Program-made: the position numbers and the translations under genes
Part shown: one piece after another, positions 10,856-19,012 of the stretch
Layout: the number at the start of each line of letters is the position of its first letter
How positions within the stretch are numbered: the first letter of the stretch is position 1
Assembly: GCF_002101295.1 (NCBI RefSeq)
Contig: NZ_CP020778.1
Coordinates: 434,001-498,000, forward strand
Source: Candidatus Pelagibacter sp. RS40
Lineage (GTDB): Bacteria > Pseudomonadota > Alphaproteobacteria > Pelagibacterales > Pelagibacteraceae
DNA length: 64,000 nucleotides
Direction of reading: 5' to 3'
The notes under the pieces: model-generated
The model's input: the letters and a program-made list of their open reading frames with translations, nothing else
What the model was told of the DNA's origin: nothing
The model's database searches: none

Positions 10856-11575
10856 ATGTCTATTTGGGGAAGTTTAATAGGTGGAATGATTGGTTTTTCA
10901 CTAGGAGGACCTTTTGGTATGCTGTTAGGTTCCTTGATCGGTGGAAAGATATCTAGAGCAAAAGGCTCAGTAAATAATTCTTTTGCACAACCACAACAAA
11001 TCTTTGCACTGTCTTTGATTGTTCTCTCTGCAAAATTAAGTAAGGCAGATGGACAAGTTAGTAAAGAAGAGTTAATTGCAGTTAAAGATAAACTTAAAAT
11101 TCCTGAAAATGAAATAGATCACGTTGGAAAAATTTTTAATAAAGCAAAAAATGAATCTACTGGGTATAAGCCATATGCAGAACAAATTGCTCAAATTTAT
11201 AGAGGAAATTTAAACGTACTTGAAGAGGTTATAAATATTTTATTCTACATAGCTGAAGCTGACGGTAACATAAGTCAAGCCGAGTTGGTTATGATAGAAG
11301 ATATTGCAAGAATATTTGGCCTCAGTGAAAGTCAATTTAATAGTTTGAAGGAAAGCAGAAAGTCATCTGATAAGCTAAACCCTTATATAGTGCTTGAAAG
11401 TAATCCTGATGATAGCCTAACGGAAATAAGAAAAAGATATATTAAACTAAGTAAAGAACACCATCCTGATTTGCTTTTAAGCAAAGGTGTTCCTCCTGAA
11501 GTTATAGAAGAAAGTAAAAAGAAAATGAGATCTATAAATTCTGCTTGGGACCAAGTTCAAAAATTAAAAAACTAA
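10856..11575 (+). CDS. djlA: DjlA-like membrane-anchored co-chaperone (TerB + J domain)
   Basis: The 239-residue protein has three parts. The first is a glycine-rich hydrophobic N-terminus (residues 3-30) like the dimerising anchor of DjlA. The second is a TerB-like helical domain at about 45-165. The third is a C-terminal J domain with the essential HPD at residues 203-205. J domains stimulate the ATPase of DnaK. The order of domains and the length match DjlA. It follows the divergent small membrane protein and ends three bases before the convergent aceA gene. Confidence 0.88.
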   Translation: MSIWGSLIGGMIGFSLGGPFGMLLGSLIGGKISRAKGSVNNSFAQPQQIFALSLIVLSAKLSKADGQVSKEELIAVKDKLKIPENEIDHVGKIFNKAKNESTGYKPYAEQIAQIYRGNLNVLEEVINILFYIAEADGNISQAELVMIEDIARIFGLSESQFNSLKESRKSSDKLNPYIVLESNPDDSLTEIRKRYIKLSKEHHPDLLLSKGVPPEVIEESKKKMRSINSAWDQVQKLKN

Positions 11576-11578
11576 TTT

Positions 11579-12853
11579 CTAAAACTGCTCAGATTCTGTT
11601 GAGCCTTCCATTGCTGTTGTTGAGCTTTTTCCAGAACTTATTGTGTTAGATACTGCATCAAAATATGATGTTCCTACTTCTCTTTGATGTTTAACGCTAG
11701 TATAACCATCTTTTTCTCTAGCAAACTCATGCTCTTGAATTTCGGAATAAGCGCTCATCCCTTTTGATTTATATTTTTCTGCAAGCTCAAATATTGCAAT
11801 ATTCTGAGTATGAAAACCTGCTAAAGTTATGAATTGAAATTTATAACCCATTTTTCCAATTTCTTGTTGGAAAGATGCAATTTCATCATCTGACAAATGT
11901 TTTTTCCAATTAAATGATGGTGAACAGTTGTAGGCTAATAATTTACCTGGAAATTTTTCGTGAATAGCGTCAGCAAATTTTTTTGCTTCTTTTAAATTTG
12001 GCGTTGCTGTTTCACACCAAATAAGATCTGCATATGGCGCATAAGCTAGACCTCTAGAAATAGCTTGCTCAATTCCATCCTTTACGTAATAAAAACCTTC
12101 AGGTGATCTCTCGCCTGTTAAAAATGGTTTATCATTTTCATCAAAATCATTTGTAATTAATTTAGCAGCATTGGCATCTGTTCTTGCAAGTATAATGAGA
12201 GGAACATCAGCAATATCAGCTGCCAACCTCGCTGCTTTCAGGTTTCTAACCATTGTGCCAGTTGGAACTAAAACTTTACCACCCATATGACCACATTTTT
12301 TTTCACTAGCTAGCTGATCTTCAAAATGAACACCAGCCGCACCTGCCTTAATGAATTTTTTTGTTAATTCAAATACGTTTAATGGACCGCCAAATCCTGC
12401 TTCTCCATCAGCAATTATTGGCAACATATAATCAATAGAATTTTCTTTTTTCATATCTCCGTCTGACAACTCCATATGCTGAATTTGATCAGCTCTGATC
12501 AATGAGTTATTCATTGCTTCAACAAGTTTTGGTGCACTATCATAGGGATAAAGAGATTGGTCTGGATACATCTCTCCAGCGCTATTTGCGTCTGCTGCAA
12601 CCTGCCATCCACTTAAGTAAATTGCTTTTAATCCTGCCTTTGCATGCTGAACGGCCTGATTTCCTGATAGCGAGCCTAATGTATTTACATATTTTTCAGT
12701 ATTAAGTAATTTCCAGAGTTTTTGTGACTGGTTTTTACAGAGAGAGTATTCAATTTTGAGCGATCCTTTTAATCTTTCTACTTCTTCTGGAGTATAATCT
12801 CTTTTAATGCCTGCAAATCTTTTTAAATCGTAAGAAACATTTTCTGCGCTCAT
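11579..12853 (-). CDS. aceA: Isocitrate lyase
   Basis: This 424-residue enzyme splits isocitrate to glyoxylate and succinate, the first step of the glyoxylate bypass. The signature KKCGHMGGK, with catalytic Cys187, is at residues 185-193, and the active-site FEDQ and NCSPSFNW segments are present. Length is typical of bacterial ICL. The ATG follows a purine-rich AGGAAAAA site. A 54-residue gene on the same strand ends 56 bases upstream, and beyond it lies a control region shared with a divergent RamB/ScfR-type regulator. Control by acetyl- or propionyl-CoA status is therefore likely. Malate synthase is not in this window. Confidence 0.98.
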   Translation of the reverse strand: MSAENVSYDLKRFAGIKRDYTPEEVERLKGSLKIEYSLCKNQSQKLWKLLNTEKYVNTLGSLSGNQAVQHAKAGLKAIYLSGWQVAADANSAGEMYPDQSLYPYDSAPKLVEAMNNSLIRADQIQHMELSDGDMKKENSIDYMLPIIADGEAGFGGPLNVFELTKKFIKAGAAGVHFEDQLASEKKCGHMGGKVLVPTGTMVRNLKAARLAADIADVPLIILARTDANAAKLITNDFDENDKPFLTGERSPEGFYYVKDGIEQAISRGLAYAPYADLIWCETATPNLKEAKKFADAIHEKFPGKLLAYNCSPSFNWKKHLSDDEIASFQQEIGKMGYKFQFITLAGFHTQNIAIFELAEKYKSKGMSAYSEIQEHEFAREKDGYTSVKHQREVGTSYFDAVSNTISSGKSSTTAMEGSTESEQF

Positions 12854-12909
12854 TTTTTCCTGTTCTGTAAAGGTTTTTTATTTTTGAAATTGAATAAAAG
12901 TAAAAAGAT

Positions 12910-13074
12910 CTAATTGTTTTCGTTAAGAGGCTTTATTAACTGATCTAATCCACTTGAACCCCAATCACAATGGTCGTCTCTCATATAAACTCCCCGGCTG
13001 TTGTGTTGGTCTAAATCTTCTTTACTGATAATTTGTGCTTCAATTTCGTTGTTTTTAATTTTGTCTTTATCCAT
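12910..13074 (-). CDS. Small conserved-looking leader gene upstream of aceA (54 aa)
   Basis: I do not recognise this protein. From the ATG at 13074 it gives 54 residues: a charged N-terminus, then RGVYMRDDHCDWGSSGLDQL near the end. An upstream ATG at 13110 would add 12 residues but would place the start inside the 19-bp operator repeat at 13087-13105, so I prefer 13074. The repeat then lies 12 bases before this start, mirroring its twin just before the divergent regulator gene. It is co-directional with aceA and probably on the same transcript. Its reality is plausible but unproven. Confidence 0.5.
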   Translation of the reverse strand: MDKDKIKNNEIEAQIISKEDLDQHNSRGVYMRDDHCDWGSSGLDQLIKPLNENN

Positions 13075-13086
13075 GTAAATCTTATA

Positions 13087-13105
13087 ATTTACAATATTTA
13101 CAAAT
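13087..13105. promoter_or_regulatory. Operator repeat A (probable RamB/ScfR-type binding site)
   Basis: This 19-bp element contains two TTTACAA octamer-like units 9 bp apart (13088-13095 and 13097-13104). It differs by a single base from the element at 13161-13179. The unit TTTACAAA resembles the TTTGCAAA core bound by RamB/ScfR-class regulators. It lies just upstream of the small gene that leads into aceA. Confidence 0.65.
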
Positions 13106-13121
13106 TCCATAAAAAACGTTA

Positions 13122-13127
13122 TATAAT
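13122..13127 (+). promoter_or_regulatory. Candidate -10 box for the RamB/ScfR-type regulator gene
   Basis: TATAAT sits in the middle of the 55-base gap between the two operator repeats. It would start transcription about 50 bases before the regulator gene, so the second operator would lie downstream of the start point and could block elongation. I see no clear -35 partner. The region is also A+T-rich on the other strand, so a leftward promoter for aceA may overlap it. Confidence 0.4.
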
Positions 13128-13147
13128 AAGGTAAATAAAGGAAATTT

Positions 13148-13155
13148 TTTGTAAA
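13148..13155. promoter_or_regulatory. Inverted copy of operator octamer (TTTGTAAA)
   Basis: TTTGTAAA is the exact reverse complement of the TTTACAAA units in the flanking 19-bp repeats. It lies between the promoter region and the second repeat. It may be an additional half-site for the same regulator. Confidence 0.45.
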
Positions 13156-13160
13156 AATAA

Positions 13161-13179
13161 ATTTACAAAATTTACAAAT
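13161..13179. promoter_or_regulatory. Operator repeat B (probable RamB/ScfR-type binding site)
   Basis: This element has two TTTACAAA octamers 9 bp apart (13162-13169 and 13171-13178) and matches repeat A at 18 of 19 positions. It ends five bases before the regulator ATG, over the place where a Shine-Dalgarno would be. Its start lies 74 bp from that of repeat A, close to seven helical turns. Autoregulation is the simplest reading. Confidence 0.65.
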
Positions 13180-13184
13180 AGTAA

Positions 13185-14609
13185 ATGAGTCAATTAGATT
13201 TTAAATTAGGGCCAAAAATCAAAGCTTTTAGAAGACAAATTGGTTTACAAGCTAATAAACTTGCCAACCAATTAAATATCTCACCTAGCTATTTAGCGTT
13301 AATTGAAGGTGGAAAAAGAAAAATTGATGGCGATCTATTAATTAAAATATGTGATGAATTAAAAATTAATATCTCTGATCTGACCTCTAAATCAGATGTT
13401 AATATGATCAATACAATATCTGAACTTTTGGATGATCAACTTTTTGAAGACTTAGATATATTAGGTCCAGAAGTTAAAGATCTAGCTAGTAGTAATCCGA
13501 AAATTGGAAAAGCTTTGATTAGACTTGGTGATATTTTAAAAAAAAAGGATCACGAACTTGTAAACAAAATAGAAAAGCTTTCAGGTAAAATAGTTGATAA
13601 CAGAAAAAATTCTTTTCCTGGTGAGGTAATCTCTGATTTTCTTCAAGAAAACAAAAACTATTTTTCTAAGCTTGAAAATTTTGCAAATGAAATATTCGAA
13701 AAAATAAAACAAAATAATAGAACAAGATATATTGCTTTATGTGAATTTTTGAAAACAGAGTACGGTATCACAGTAAAGGATATTATTCCAGATGAAGGTA
13801 AACCATTTTCTAAAATCTATAATAAAAAAAATAAAGAGCTTTATTTGTCAGATTACTTATCTTTAGAAACAAAAAAGCTTCATGCAGCTGCACAAATTGC
13901 ACAAGAGGGAGCAGAAGATTTAATTAACTCGTATTTAGAAACATTTAATTTTCCATCTGAAGAATCGAAAAAATTATCAAAAGTTGCTCTATTAAATTAT
14001 TGTGGTGCAGCAATTTTAATGCCTTACAATTTATTTCACTCAGAGTGTAAAAAACTAAAATACGATTTAGAACTTTTACAAAATACATTTGCAACCTCAT
14101 TTGAGCAAGTTACACATAGAGTTACTTGTTTAAATGATCCAAAAAAACCTGGGGTACCGTTTCATTTTTTAAGAGTGGATGTTGCTGGTAATATTTCAAA
14201 AAGATTTTCATTATCTGGTATTGAAATACCAAGATATGGTGGCGCTTGTCCTCGTTGGAATGTTTATTCAGCTTTTTCAAGGCCTGGGGTAATTCAAGCT
14301 GCTGTGAGTAAAATGACTAATGGAGAAAAATATGTTTGTATTGCACGTACCGTAGAAAAAGGAATTGGAAGATATGGCCAGAAGAAAAGTATGCTTTCTA
14401 TTGGTTTAGGGTGTGAAGCTAAATATGCTAAAGATTTTATTTATACAGAAAATTTAGATTTAAATGATAAAAAATCCGAAATTCCAGTTGGTGTATCATG
14501 TAGAACTTGCGATCGTTTAGATTGCTCTCAGAGAGCTTTCCCACCACTACACAAAAAATTTGATGTTGATATTAATTCGAGAGGTATTTCAGTTTATGTT
14601 GGTGATTAA
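13185..14609 (+). CDS. XRE-family RamB/ScfR-type acyl-CoA responsive regulator
   Basis: The 474-residue protein starts with a helix-turn-helix of the XRE/Cro type (residues 8-62). An ImmA/IrrE-like middle follows, without the HExxH protease motif. The C-terminal domain (DUF2083-like) ends in a cysteine cluster CRTCDRLDC about 35 residues from the end. This is the layout of short-chain acyl-CoA regulators such as RamB (glyoxylate cycle), MccR/PrpR and ScfR. It faces isocitrate lyase across a region with repeated TTTACAAA elements, so control of aceA and of itself is inferred. The next gene overlaps its end by 14 bases. Confidence 0.88.
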   Translation: MSQLDFKLGPKIKAFRRQIGLQANKLANQLNISPSYLALIEGGKRKIDGDLLIKICDELKINISDLTSKSDVNMINTISELLDDQLFEDLDILGPEVKDLASSNPKIGKALIRLGDILKKKDHELVNKIEKLSGKIVDNRKNSFPGEVISDFLQENKNYFSKLENFANEIFEKIKQNNRTRYIALCEFLKTEYGITVKDIIPDEGKPFSKIYNKKNKELYLSDYLSLETKKLHAAAQIAQEGAEDLINSYLETFNFPSEESKKLSKVALLNYCGAAILMPYNLFHSECKKLKYDLELLQNTFATSFEQVTHRVTCLNDPKKPGVPFHFLRVDVAGNISKRFSLSGIEIPRYGGACPRWNVYSAFSRPGVIQAAVSKMTNGEKYVCIARTVEKGIGRYGQKKSMLSIGLGCEAKYAKDFIYTENLDLNDKKSEIPVGVSCRTCDRLDCSQRAFPPLHKKFDVDINSRGISVYVGD

Positions 14610-15141
14610 AAAAATTTCTTTTATTATTTTAATTCTTTGCATATCTTTTTTTAAATTAAATGCGAAAGATTTAAATAATCTTTTCGATGAGTTGCGGAAG
14701 GCTGAAAATATTTATGCTGCAGAGTATATTGAAAAAAATATTTGGAGGAGTTGGGTTACTCACCCAAAAAGTAAATATTTAACTGACAAGCTTGAAAATG
14801 GCACATTTTCAATGAATAACAATCAATACCGTCTAGCACTAAAGTTATTTAGTGATGTGATAAATGACGATCCCAACTGGGCTGAAGCTTGGAATAAAAG
14901 AGCGACTTTGCTATTTTTAATGGGAAATTATGATGCTTCTTTAAAAGATATTGAACAGGTTTTAAGTCTAGAGCCAAGACATTTTGGAGCACTATCAGGT
15001 AGAGCTCAGATTTATTTATCATTAAAAGAGTATGAAAAAGCTATTACTGACTTAGAAAAAGCAAGATCAATTTACCCACTGATTAAAAGTGGTGAAAGCA
15101 TTGAATTAATTAAAAAATTGATAAAAGAATTACAAGTTTAG
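14596..15141 (+). CDS. Secreted or anchored TPR-repeat protein
   Basis: From the ATG at 14596 the product is 181 residues. It begins with a hydrophobic segment (residues 3-20, ending FKLNAKD) that looks like a signal peptide with possible cleavage near residue 20. At least two tetratricopeptide repeats follow, with motifs such as WAEAWNKRATLLFLMGNYDASL and AQIYLSLKEYEKAI. TPR proteins scaffold protein contacts; the partner is unknown. Upstream starts at 14560 would lie deeper in the regulator gene and would spoil the signal peptide. The gene overlaps the regulator end by 14 bases and is likely cotranscribed with it. Confidence 0.8.
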   Translation: MLVIKKISFIILILCISFFKLNAKDLNNLFDELRKAENIYAAEYIEKNIWRSWVTHPKSKYLTDKLENGTFSMNNNQYRLALKLFSDVINDDPNWAEAWNKRATLLFLMGNYDASLKDIEQVLSLEPRHFGALSGRAQIYLSLKEYEKAITDLEKARSIYPLIKSGESIELIKKLIKELQV

Positions 15142-16343
15142 TTTTTCTTAGATCTTTTTCTTGCAATTAGTTGTGTTAAAGAGTCTACCATCATGTCTGA
15201 TGCTTTAAAAATTTCACTAGGTTTGTATTCATAAGAAAGATTTTTTTCTTCATTCGATTTATCCTCAATTATAATTCCTTTATCTGGAGAATTATCTTTA
15301 ATATAAATTAGAATTAACCATTCATCATCAATTGTTTCATCCCATTTAATAAATATTTCTCCTGTTTCAAATCTTCTATCTATACATCTAAGTATGGACA
15401 TATGTTTAGTAATATATCTTTTGTTAAGTTGAAAAACTAAACTATTTGCACTTCTATAAAAACTTTCAAGGGCCAGTTCAATTTTTTGTCTGGCAATATT
15501 GTATTCTCTTTCCTTTTTTAAAAGTGTTTCTCTATCATCTCCTTCTTGGATTTCAACGCCTAGAGCCTCAACTCTTTCTCTAATTTTTTGATCCCTTAGT
15601 TGTTGGTATTTGTTTTTAAGTTTTTCTATTCTTTCTTGTAAACCTGAATAATCATCTCTCTTTTCCTTAAGCGCGATTTTTTCTAATTTTTCAAGTTCTT
15701 TAATTTCTCTAATTCTGAACTTTTCTATTTGTCGTTCTAATTTAATTTCTTGTAAGAATTTTTTCTGTCTTTCTGCTTGTTCTTTTCTTATTAATGCTTG
15801 CTCTTTTCTTAAAAAGATTTTTATATCTTTTGCTCTCTCTTTTTCTAATCTTTCTTCCTCTCTTAGTTCTTTTTGTTTCAGCTTTAATTTATTTTCCTCG
15901 TCTTCCTTTTTTTGTTTTTGTAAAAGTAGCTTTTGTTTTTGAGCTATTTCTAATTTTTCTAATTTAATTCTTCTTTTCTCCTCTGCTTTTATTTCCCTGT
16001 ACTCAACTATTTTTTGATCAATTTTTTGAAAAAATTTAGCAATTGCTTTGTCAATAGCTAAAAGATTTATATTAAACTTAAATGTAAATTTTGATTTTAA
16101 GGTTTCTTGGACTCTTATGGTTTTAAGAATTAAACTCTCACTTTTTTTTGGTGTAGAAATTATATTTTTTGCGTATTTAATTTTTCTTTTTTTAATTTTT
16201 TTAGTTTTTTTAGTTTTTTTAGTTTTAGTTTTGTTTGATTTTTTTTTTATTTTTTTATTATTTTTAAATGATTTAATTCTTTTTTTTGATTTAATGACTT
16301 TATTTTTTTTTGATTTTTTTTTTTTAATTTTTTTTTTCTTCAT
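15138..16343 (-). CDS. Lysine-rich coiled-coil protein of unknown function
   Basis: I do not recognise this 401-residue protein. The first 60 residues hold 34 lysines and resemble histone-like basic tails, which could bind nucleic acid. Residues about 110-285 are Glu/Lys/Arg/Gln-rich and should form a long coiled coil. The last 110 residues look like a folded domain with WDETIDDEWLILIYI. No signal peptide is present. I use the ATG at 16343; the TTG just before is an alternative. It overlaps the end of the convergent TPR gene by 4 bases. Lys-rich coding is partly favoured by the A+T bias, but 34 in 60 is extreme even here. Confidence 0.75.
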   Translation of the reverse strand: MKKKKIKKKKSKKNKVIKSKKRIKSFKNNKKIKKKSNKTKTKKTKKTKKIKKRKIKYAKNIISTPKKSESLILKTIRVQETLKSKFTFKFNINLLAIDKAIAKFFQKIDQKIVEYREIKAEEKRRIKLEKLEIAQKQKLLLQKQKKEDEENKLKLKQKELREEERLEKERAKDIKIFLRKEQALIRKEQAERQKKFLQEIKLERQIEKFRIREIKELEKLEKIALKEKRDDYSGLQERIEKLKNKYQQLRDQKIRERVEALGVEIQEGDDRETLLKKEREYNIARQKIELALESFYRSANSLVFQLNKRYITKHMSILRCIDRRFETGEIFIKWDETIDDEWLILIYIKDNSPDKGIIIEDKSNEEKNLSYEYKPSEIFKASDMMVDSLTQLIARKRSKKN

Positions 16344-16375
16344 CAAAGTGAATTTTAAGATCTATCAGTAATAAT

Positions 16376-17563
16376 TTAATAAATATAGTCTCTAGTATTA
16401 GGAACCGAAGTTAATTTTTTTGTTAATTGTAACTGAAATACAACCTGATCTCCCCATTTGAAAGCCATTTCACAACTTGCAAGATAAAATTCCCACATCC
16501 TCATGAACCTTTCATCAAACATTTCTAAAACTTGATCTTTTTTTAATAAAAATCTCTCTTTCCAATGTCTGAGAGTGTGGGCGTAATGCATTCTTAGAAC
16601 CTCTAAATCTGTTATAATTAAACCAGAATTTTCAATCGGGCTGGCAACCTCACTCAAACTTGGAGTATAACCCCCTGGGAATATATACTTATTTATCCAC
16701 GGCTGTGGGTCTCTTGGGCTGTTTACAGAACCAATTGTGTGGATTAAAGCTGCTCCATCTTCATTAAGTAATTTTGCAACTTGATTAAAGAACTTTTGAT
16801 AATATTTCCTTCCTACGTGCTCAAACATTCCAACACTTACAATTCGATCAAACTTTTCATTTATTTCTCTATAATCAATAAGTTTAAAATCTACTTGATT
16901 GCCTAAATTTAATTCGTTAACTTTTTTTTTACTGTATTCTAACTGATTTTCTGAAAGTGTTATTCCAACCACATGAGCACTTGTTTTCTTTGCAATATCA
17001 ATTGCAAGAGAGCCCCAGCCTGATCCTATATCCAATACTTTTTGATTTGGTTTTATGTTTAATTTTTTTATTATATGATCAATTTTATTATTTTGAGCTT
17101 CATCTAAGGTATTATTGTCATCTTTGAAGTAAGCACATGAATATTGTCTTTTTTCATCTAAAAAAAGATCATAAAGTTTTTCAGATATATCATAATGGTG
17201 ACTGACATTTTTTTTTGATTTTGTGATTTGATTATAATTAGTAATGTATCTATAGGTTCCTCTAATTTTTTTAAGTATCTTGCTATATGTGCTTATTTCA
17301 CTTCTCCCTATATTTTTAAATGCTATTTCTAAAAACTCTGTTAGTGTTCCATTCTCTATTATCAAAGATCCGTCTGTATAAGCCTCTCCTAAATATAAAT
17401 CTGGATAAAACATTAATTTGTAATGTAAAGATTTATCTAATATTCTTAAGTTTATAGGTATTTCTTTAATAGGTTTGCCTATTTGATATTTTTTTGAATT
17501 ATAATCAATTAGTATAAATCCATCCTGAGTAAATATTTTATTTAAAAAATTAGCTAAATTCAT
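16376..17563 (-). CDS. cfa: Cyclopropane-fatty-acyl-phospholipid synthase family methyltransferase
   Basis: This 395-residue protein is a SAM-dependent methyltransferase that adds a methylene across double bonds of membrane phospholipid acyl chains. The SAM motif VLDIGSGWG is at residues 176-184. The family-typical LYDLFLDEKRQYSCAYF segment is at 130-146, and HTIGS and GGYTPS lie near the substrate site. The length agrees with CFA synthases. Its ATG overlaps the stop of the upstream aldolase gene by one base (TAATG), so the two are translationally coupled. Confidence 0.93.
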   Translation of the reverse strand: MNLANFLNKIFTQDGFILIDYNSKKYQIGKPIKEIPINLRILDKSLHYKLMFYPDLYLGEAYTDGSLIIENGTLTEFLEIAFKNIGRSEISTYSKILKKIRGTYRYITNYNQITKSKKNVSHHYDISEKLYDLFLDEKRQYSCAYFKDDNNTLDEAQNNKIDHIIKKLNIKPNQKVLDIGSGWGSLAIDIAKKTSAHVVGITLSENQLEYSKKKVNELNLGNQVDFKLIDYREINEKFDRIVSVGMFEHVGRKYYQKFFNQVAKLLNEDGAALIHTIGSVNSPRDPQPWINKYIFPGGYTPSLSEVASPIENSGLIITDLEVLRMHYAHTLRHWKERFLLKKDQVLEMFDERFMRMWEFYLASCEMAFKWGDQVVFQLQLTKKLTSVPNTRDYIY

Positions 17564-18447
17564 TATGCAGCTCTTGGTATTTCAATATCAAAATTTAAAT
17601 TTTTTAATAAAGTTTTTAATTCATTCTCTTGATCTTTAGGTAGTAAGTGAAGGGGTGGTAATAAATTTTTAAAATTATTATCTTTGCTCTTTAAAAAGGT
17701 ATGTAATCCTGAAATTAAATTAAATTTATCAAACGTACTTCTTACTTCACATAATTTTTGATTTTGTGTCTGATCTCTTTTGTTTATAAAATCATCATAA
17801 ACATTTCTTGCAAGTGAAGCTGTAACATTTGCGGTTGCTGTAATAATTCCAGAACAACCAATAGACAGTCCCTCCAGCAGTTTTATTTCGGAGCCAGGCA
17901 TGATGGAAAAATTGTCTATTTTTAGTTTTTTATATAGGTTATATGAACTATCTTTTACACCAATAATTTGTTTTGGAAATTTAGAGACTAATTTTTCAAT
18001 ACATTCTAAACTAAAAACATAACCAGATAATTTTTCAAAATTATAAAGTATGATTTCACTTTCAGGTAAAGCTTCAATAATCTTTGAGTAAAAATTTATA
18101 ACATCATCGTCCTGATACTTGTAATAAGCAGGTGGCATTATTAAAAATTTGTTTAATTTATTCGATAGCGAAATACTCATCAAATTAATTGTGTCACCTA
18201 GAGAATTTAAGCCAGTGCCAATTATAAATTTTTCTTTATGTTGACTGCCAGGTAAATTATTAATCATTTGTATCTTATCTGATAAGGAAATTAGCTGTGA
18301 CTGACCTGTGCTGCCAAAAAAAACTACACCATGACACCCTAATTCCATTACATTCTCTGCATGATTAATGGTTTTTTTAATGTTTAGGGACAAGTCATCA
18401 TTTAATACTGATAGTGTTGCAGCGTATATACCATTTACCTTACTCAT
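17563..18447 (-). CDS. DapA/NanA-superfamily class I aldolase
   Basis: The 294-residue protein belongs to the dihydrodipicolinate synthase/N-acetylneuraminate lyase family of TIM-barrel, Schiff-base lyases. The catalytic lysine is K165 in GVKDSS, the assisting tyrosine is Y135 in ILYNFEK, and the carboxylate-binding loop is GSTGQS at 45-50. The loop has Gln where DapA proper has Glu (GTTGE), so a catabolic aldolase acting on another 2-oxo acid is more likely than lysine synthesis. It is coupled to cfa downstream; the metabolic link between the two is not obvious. Confidence 0.85.
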   Translation of the reverse strand: MSKVNGIYAATLSVLNDDLSLNIKKTINHAENVMELGCHGVVFFGSTGQSQLISLSDKIQMINNLPGSQHKEKFIIGTGLNSLGDTINLMSISLSNKLNKFLIMPPAYYKYQDDDVINFYSKIIEALPESEIILYNFEKLSGYVFSLECIEKLVSKFPKQIIGVKDSSYNLYKKLKIDNFSIMPGSEIKLLEGLSIGCSGIITATANVTASLARNVYDDFINKRDQTQNQKLCEVRSTFDKFNLISGLHTFLKSKDNNFKNLLPPLHLLPKDQENELKTLLKNLNFDIEIPRAA

Positions 18448-18484
18448 TATAATAAATTAATAGATAATATTTTTTTAGTAAAGA

Positions 18485-18997
18485 TTAAATATCTATACTT
18501 TTTATCACAACATCCTTAGCTTCGTTTACAATAGATGCCAATCTTGAAAGTTCAGGACTTACATCTGGATGAATTTTTTTCATAATACTCTTGTAAGATT
18601 TCATTACTTCTTCTTTTGAATATTTTTTATTCATATCAAGATTTAAAATTTTAAATGCCTCATCAATTTTCATATTTTGAGTATTGTTGGCTCGATTAAA
18701 ATTATTAAAATTAAATCTTCCAGAGCTTTTTAAAACACGCAAAAGTCCCCAGATCCTAATTAATTGAAGCAAAGTAATACCAGCTTTTGTTTTGATTAAT
18801 GGAAGTATTGCCAACAAAAACGGTAATGAGAAAATATACCTTCCTGCATAAAACATAAGAAATGCTAAAAGAACTGAAAAAAAAATTATAAATAATCTTA
18901 TATACTTTGAAATTTTTTTTGAAGATGTTTTGGCAAACCAGTTTAGGAACAGATATACAACAATAAAAATAATAAGTATTAAAATAAAATAATTCAT
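18485..18997 (-). CDS. Membrane J-domain protein (TIM14-like)
   Basis: From the ATG at 18997 this is 170 residues. It has two or three hydrophobic helices in the first 85 residues, a linker rich in Asn/Arg, and a C-terminal J-like domain (about 110-170) that keeps the HPD motif in KKIHPDVS. Short membrane J-proteins of this layout in alphaproteobacteria resemble mitochondrial TIM14/Pam18, which recruits Hsp70 to membranes. A start at 19027 would overlap the divergent ptrB start and is less likely. Client and exact role are unknown. Confidence 0.75.
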   Translation of the reverse strand: MNYFILILIIFIVVYLFLNWFAKTSSKKISKYIRLFIIFFSVLLAFLMFYAGRYIFSLPFLLAILPLIKTKAGITLLQLIRIWGLLRVLKSSGRFNFNNFNRANNTQNMKIDEAFKILNLDMNKKYSKEEVMKSYKSIMKKIHPDVSPELSRLASIVNEAKDVVIKSIDI

Positions 18998-19012
18998 GTA
19001 ATAAATTTCATA

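Noticed and set aside
12854..13184. A glycine riboswitch before isocitrate lyase, as known for other SAR11 carbon genes
   Set aside because: I looked for the conserved glycine-aptamer cores on both strands and saw none; the region is explained by a small gene and the TTTACAAA repeats.
16190..16343. Long T-tracts as a phase-variation switch in the lysine-rich gene
   Set aside because: The tracts are imperfect and mixed with other bases, and the whole genome is A+T-rich; without strain comparisons there is no sign of switching.
16048..16371. A plus-strand frame of 107 codons opposite the lysine-rich gene, coding a phenylalanine/leucine-rich, membrane-like protein
   Set aside because: It is the complement of AAA/AAG lysine codons (TTT/CTT), so the hydrophobic pattern is a by-product of the real gene on the other strand.
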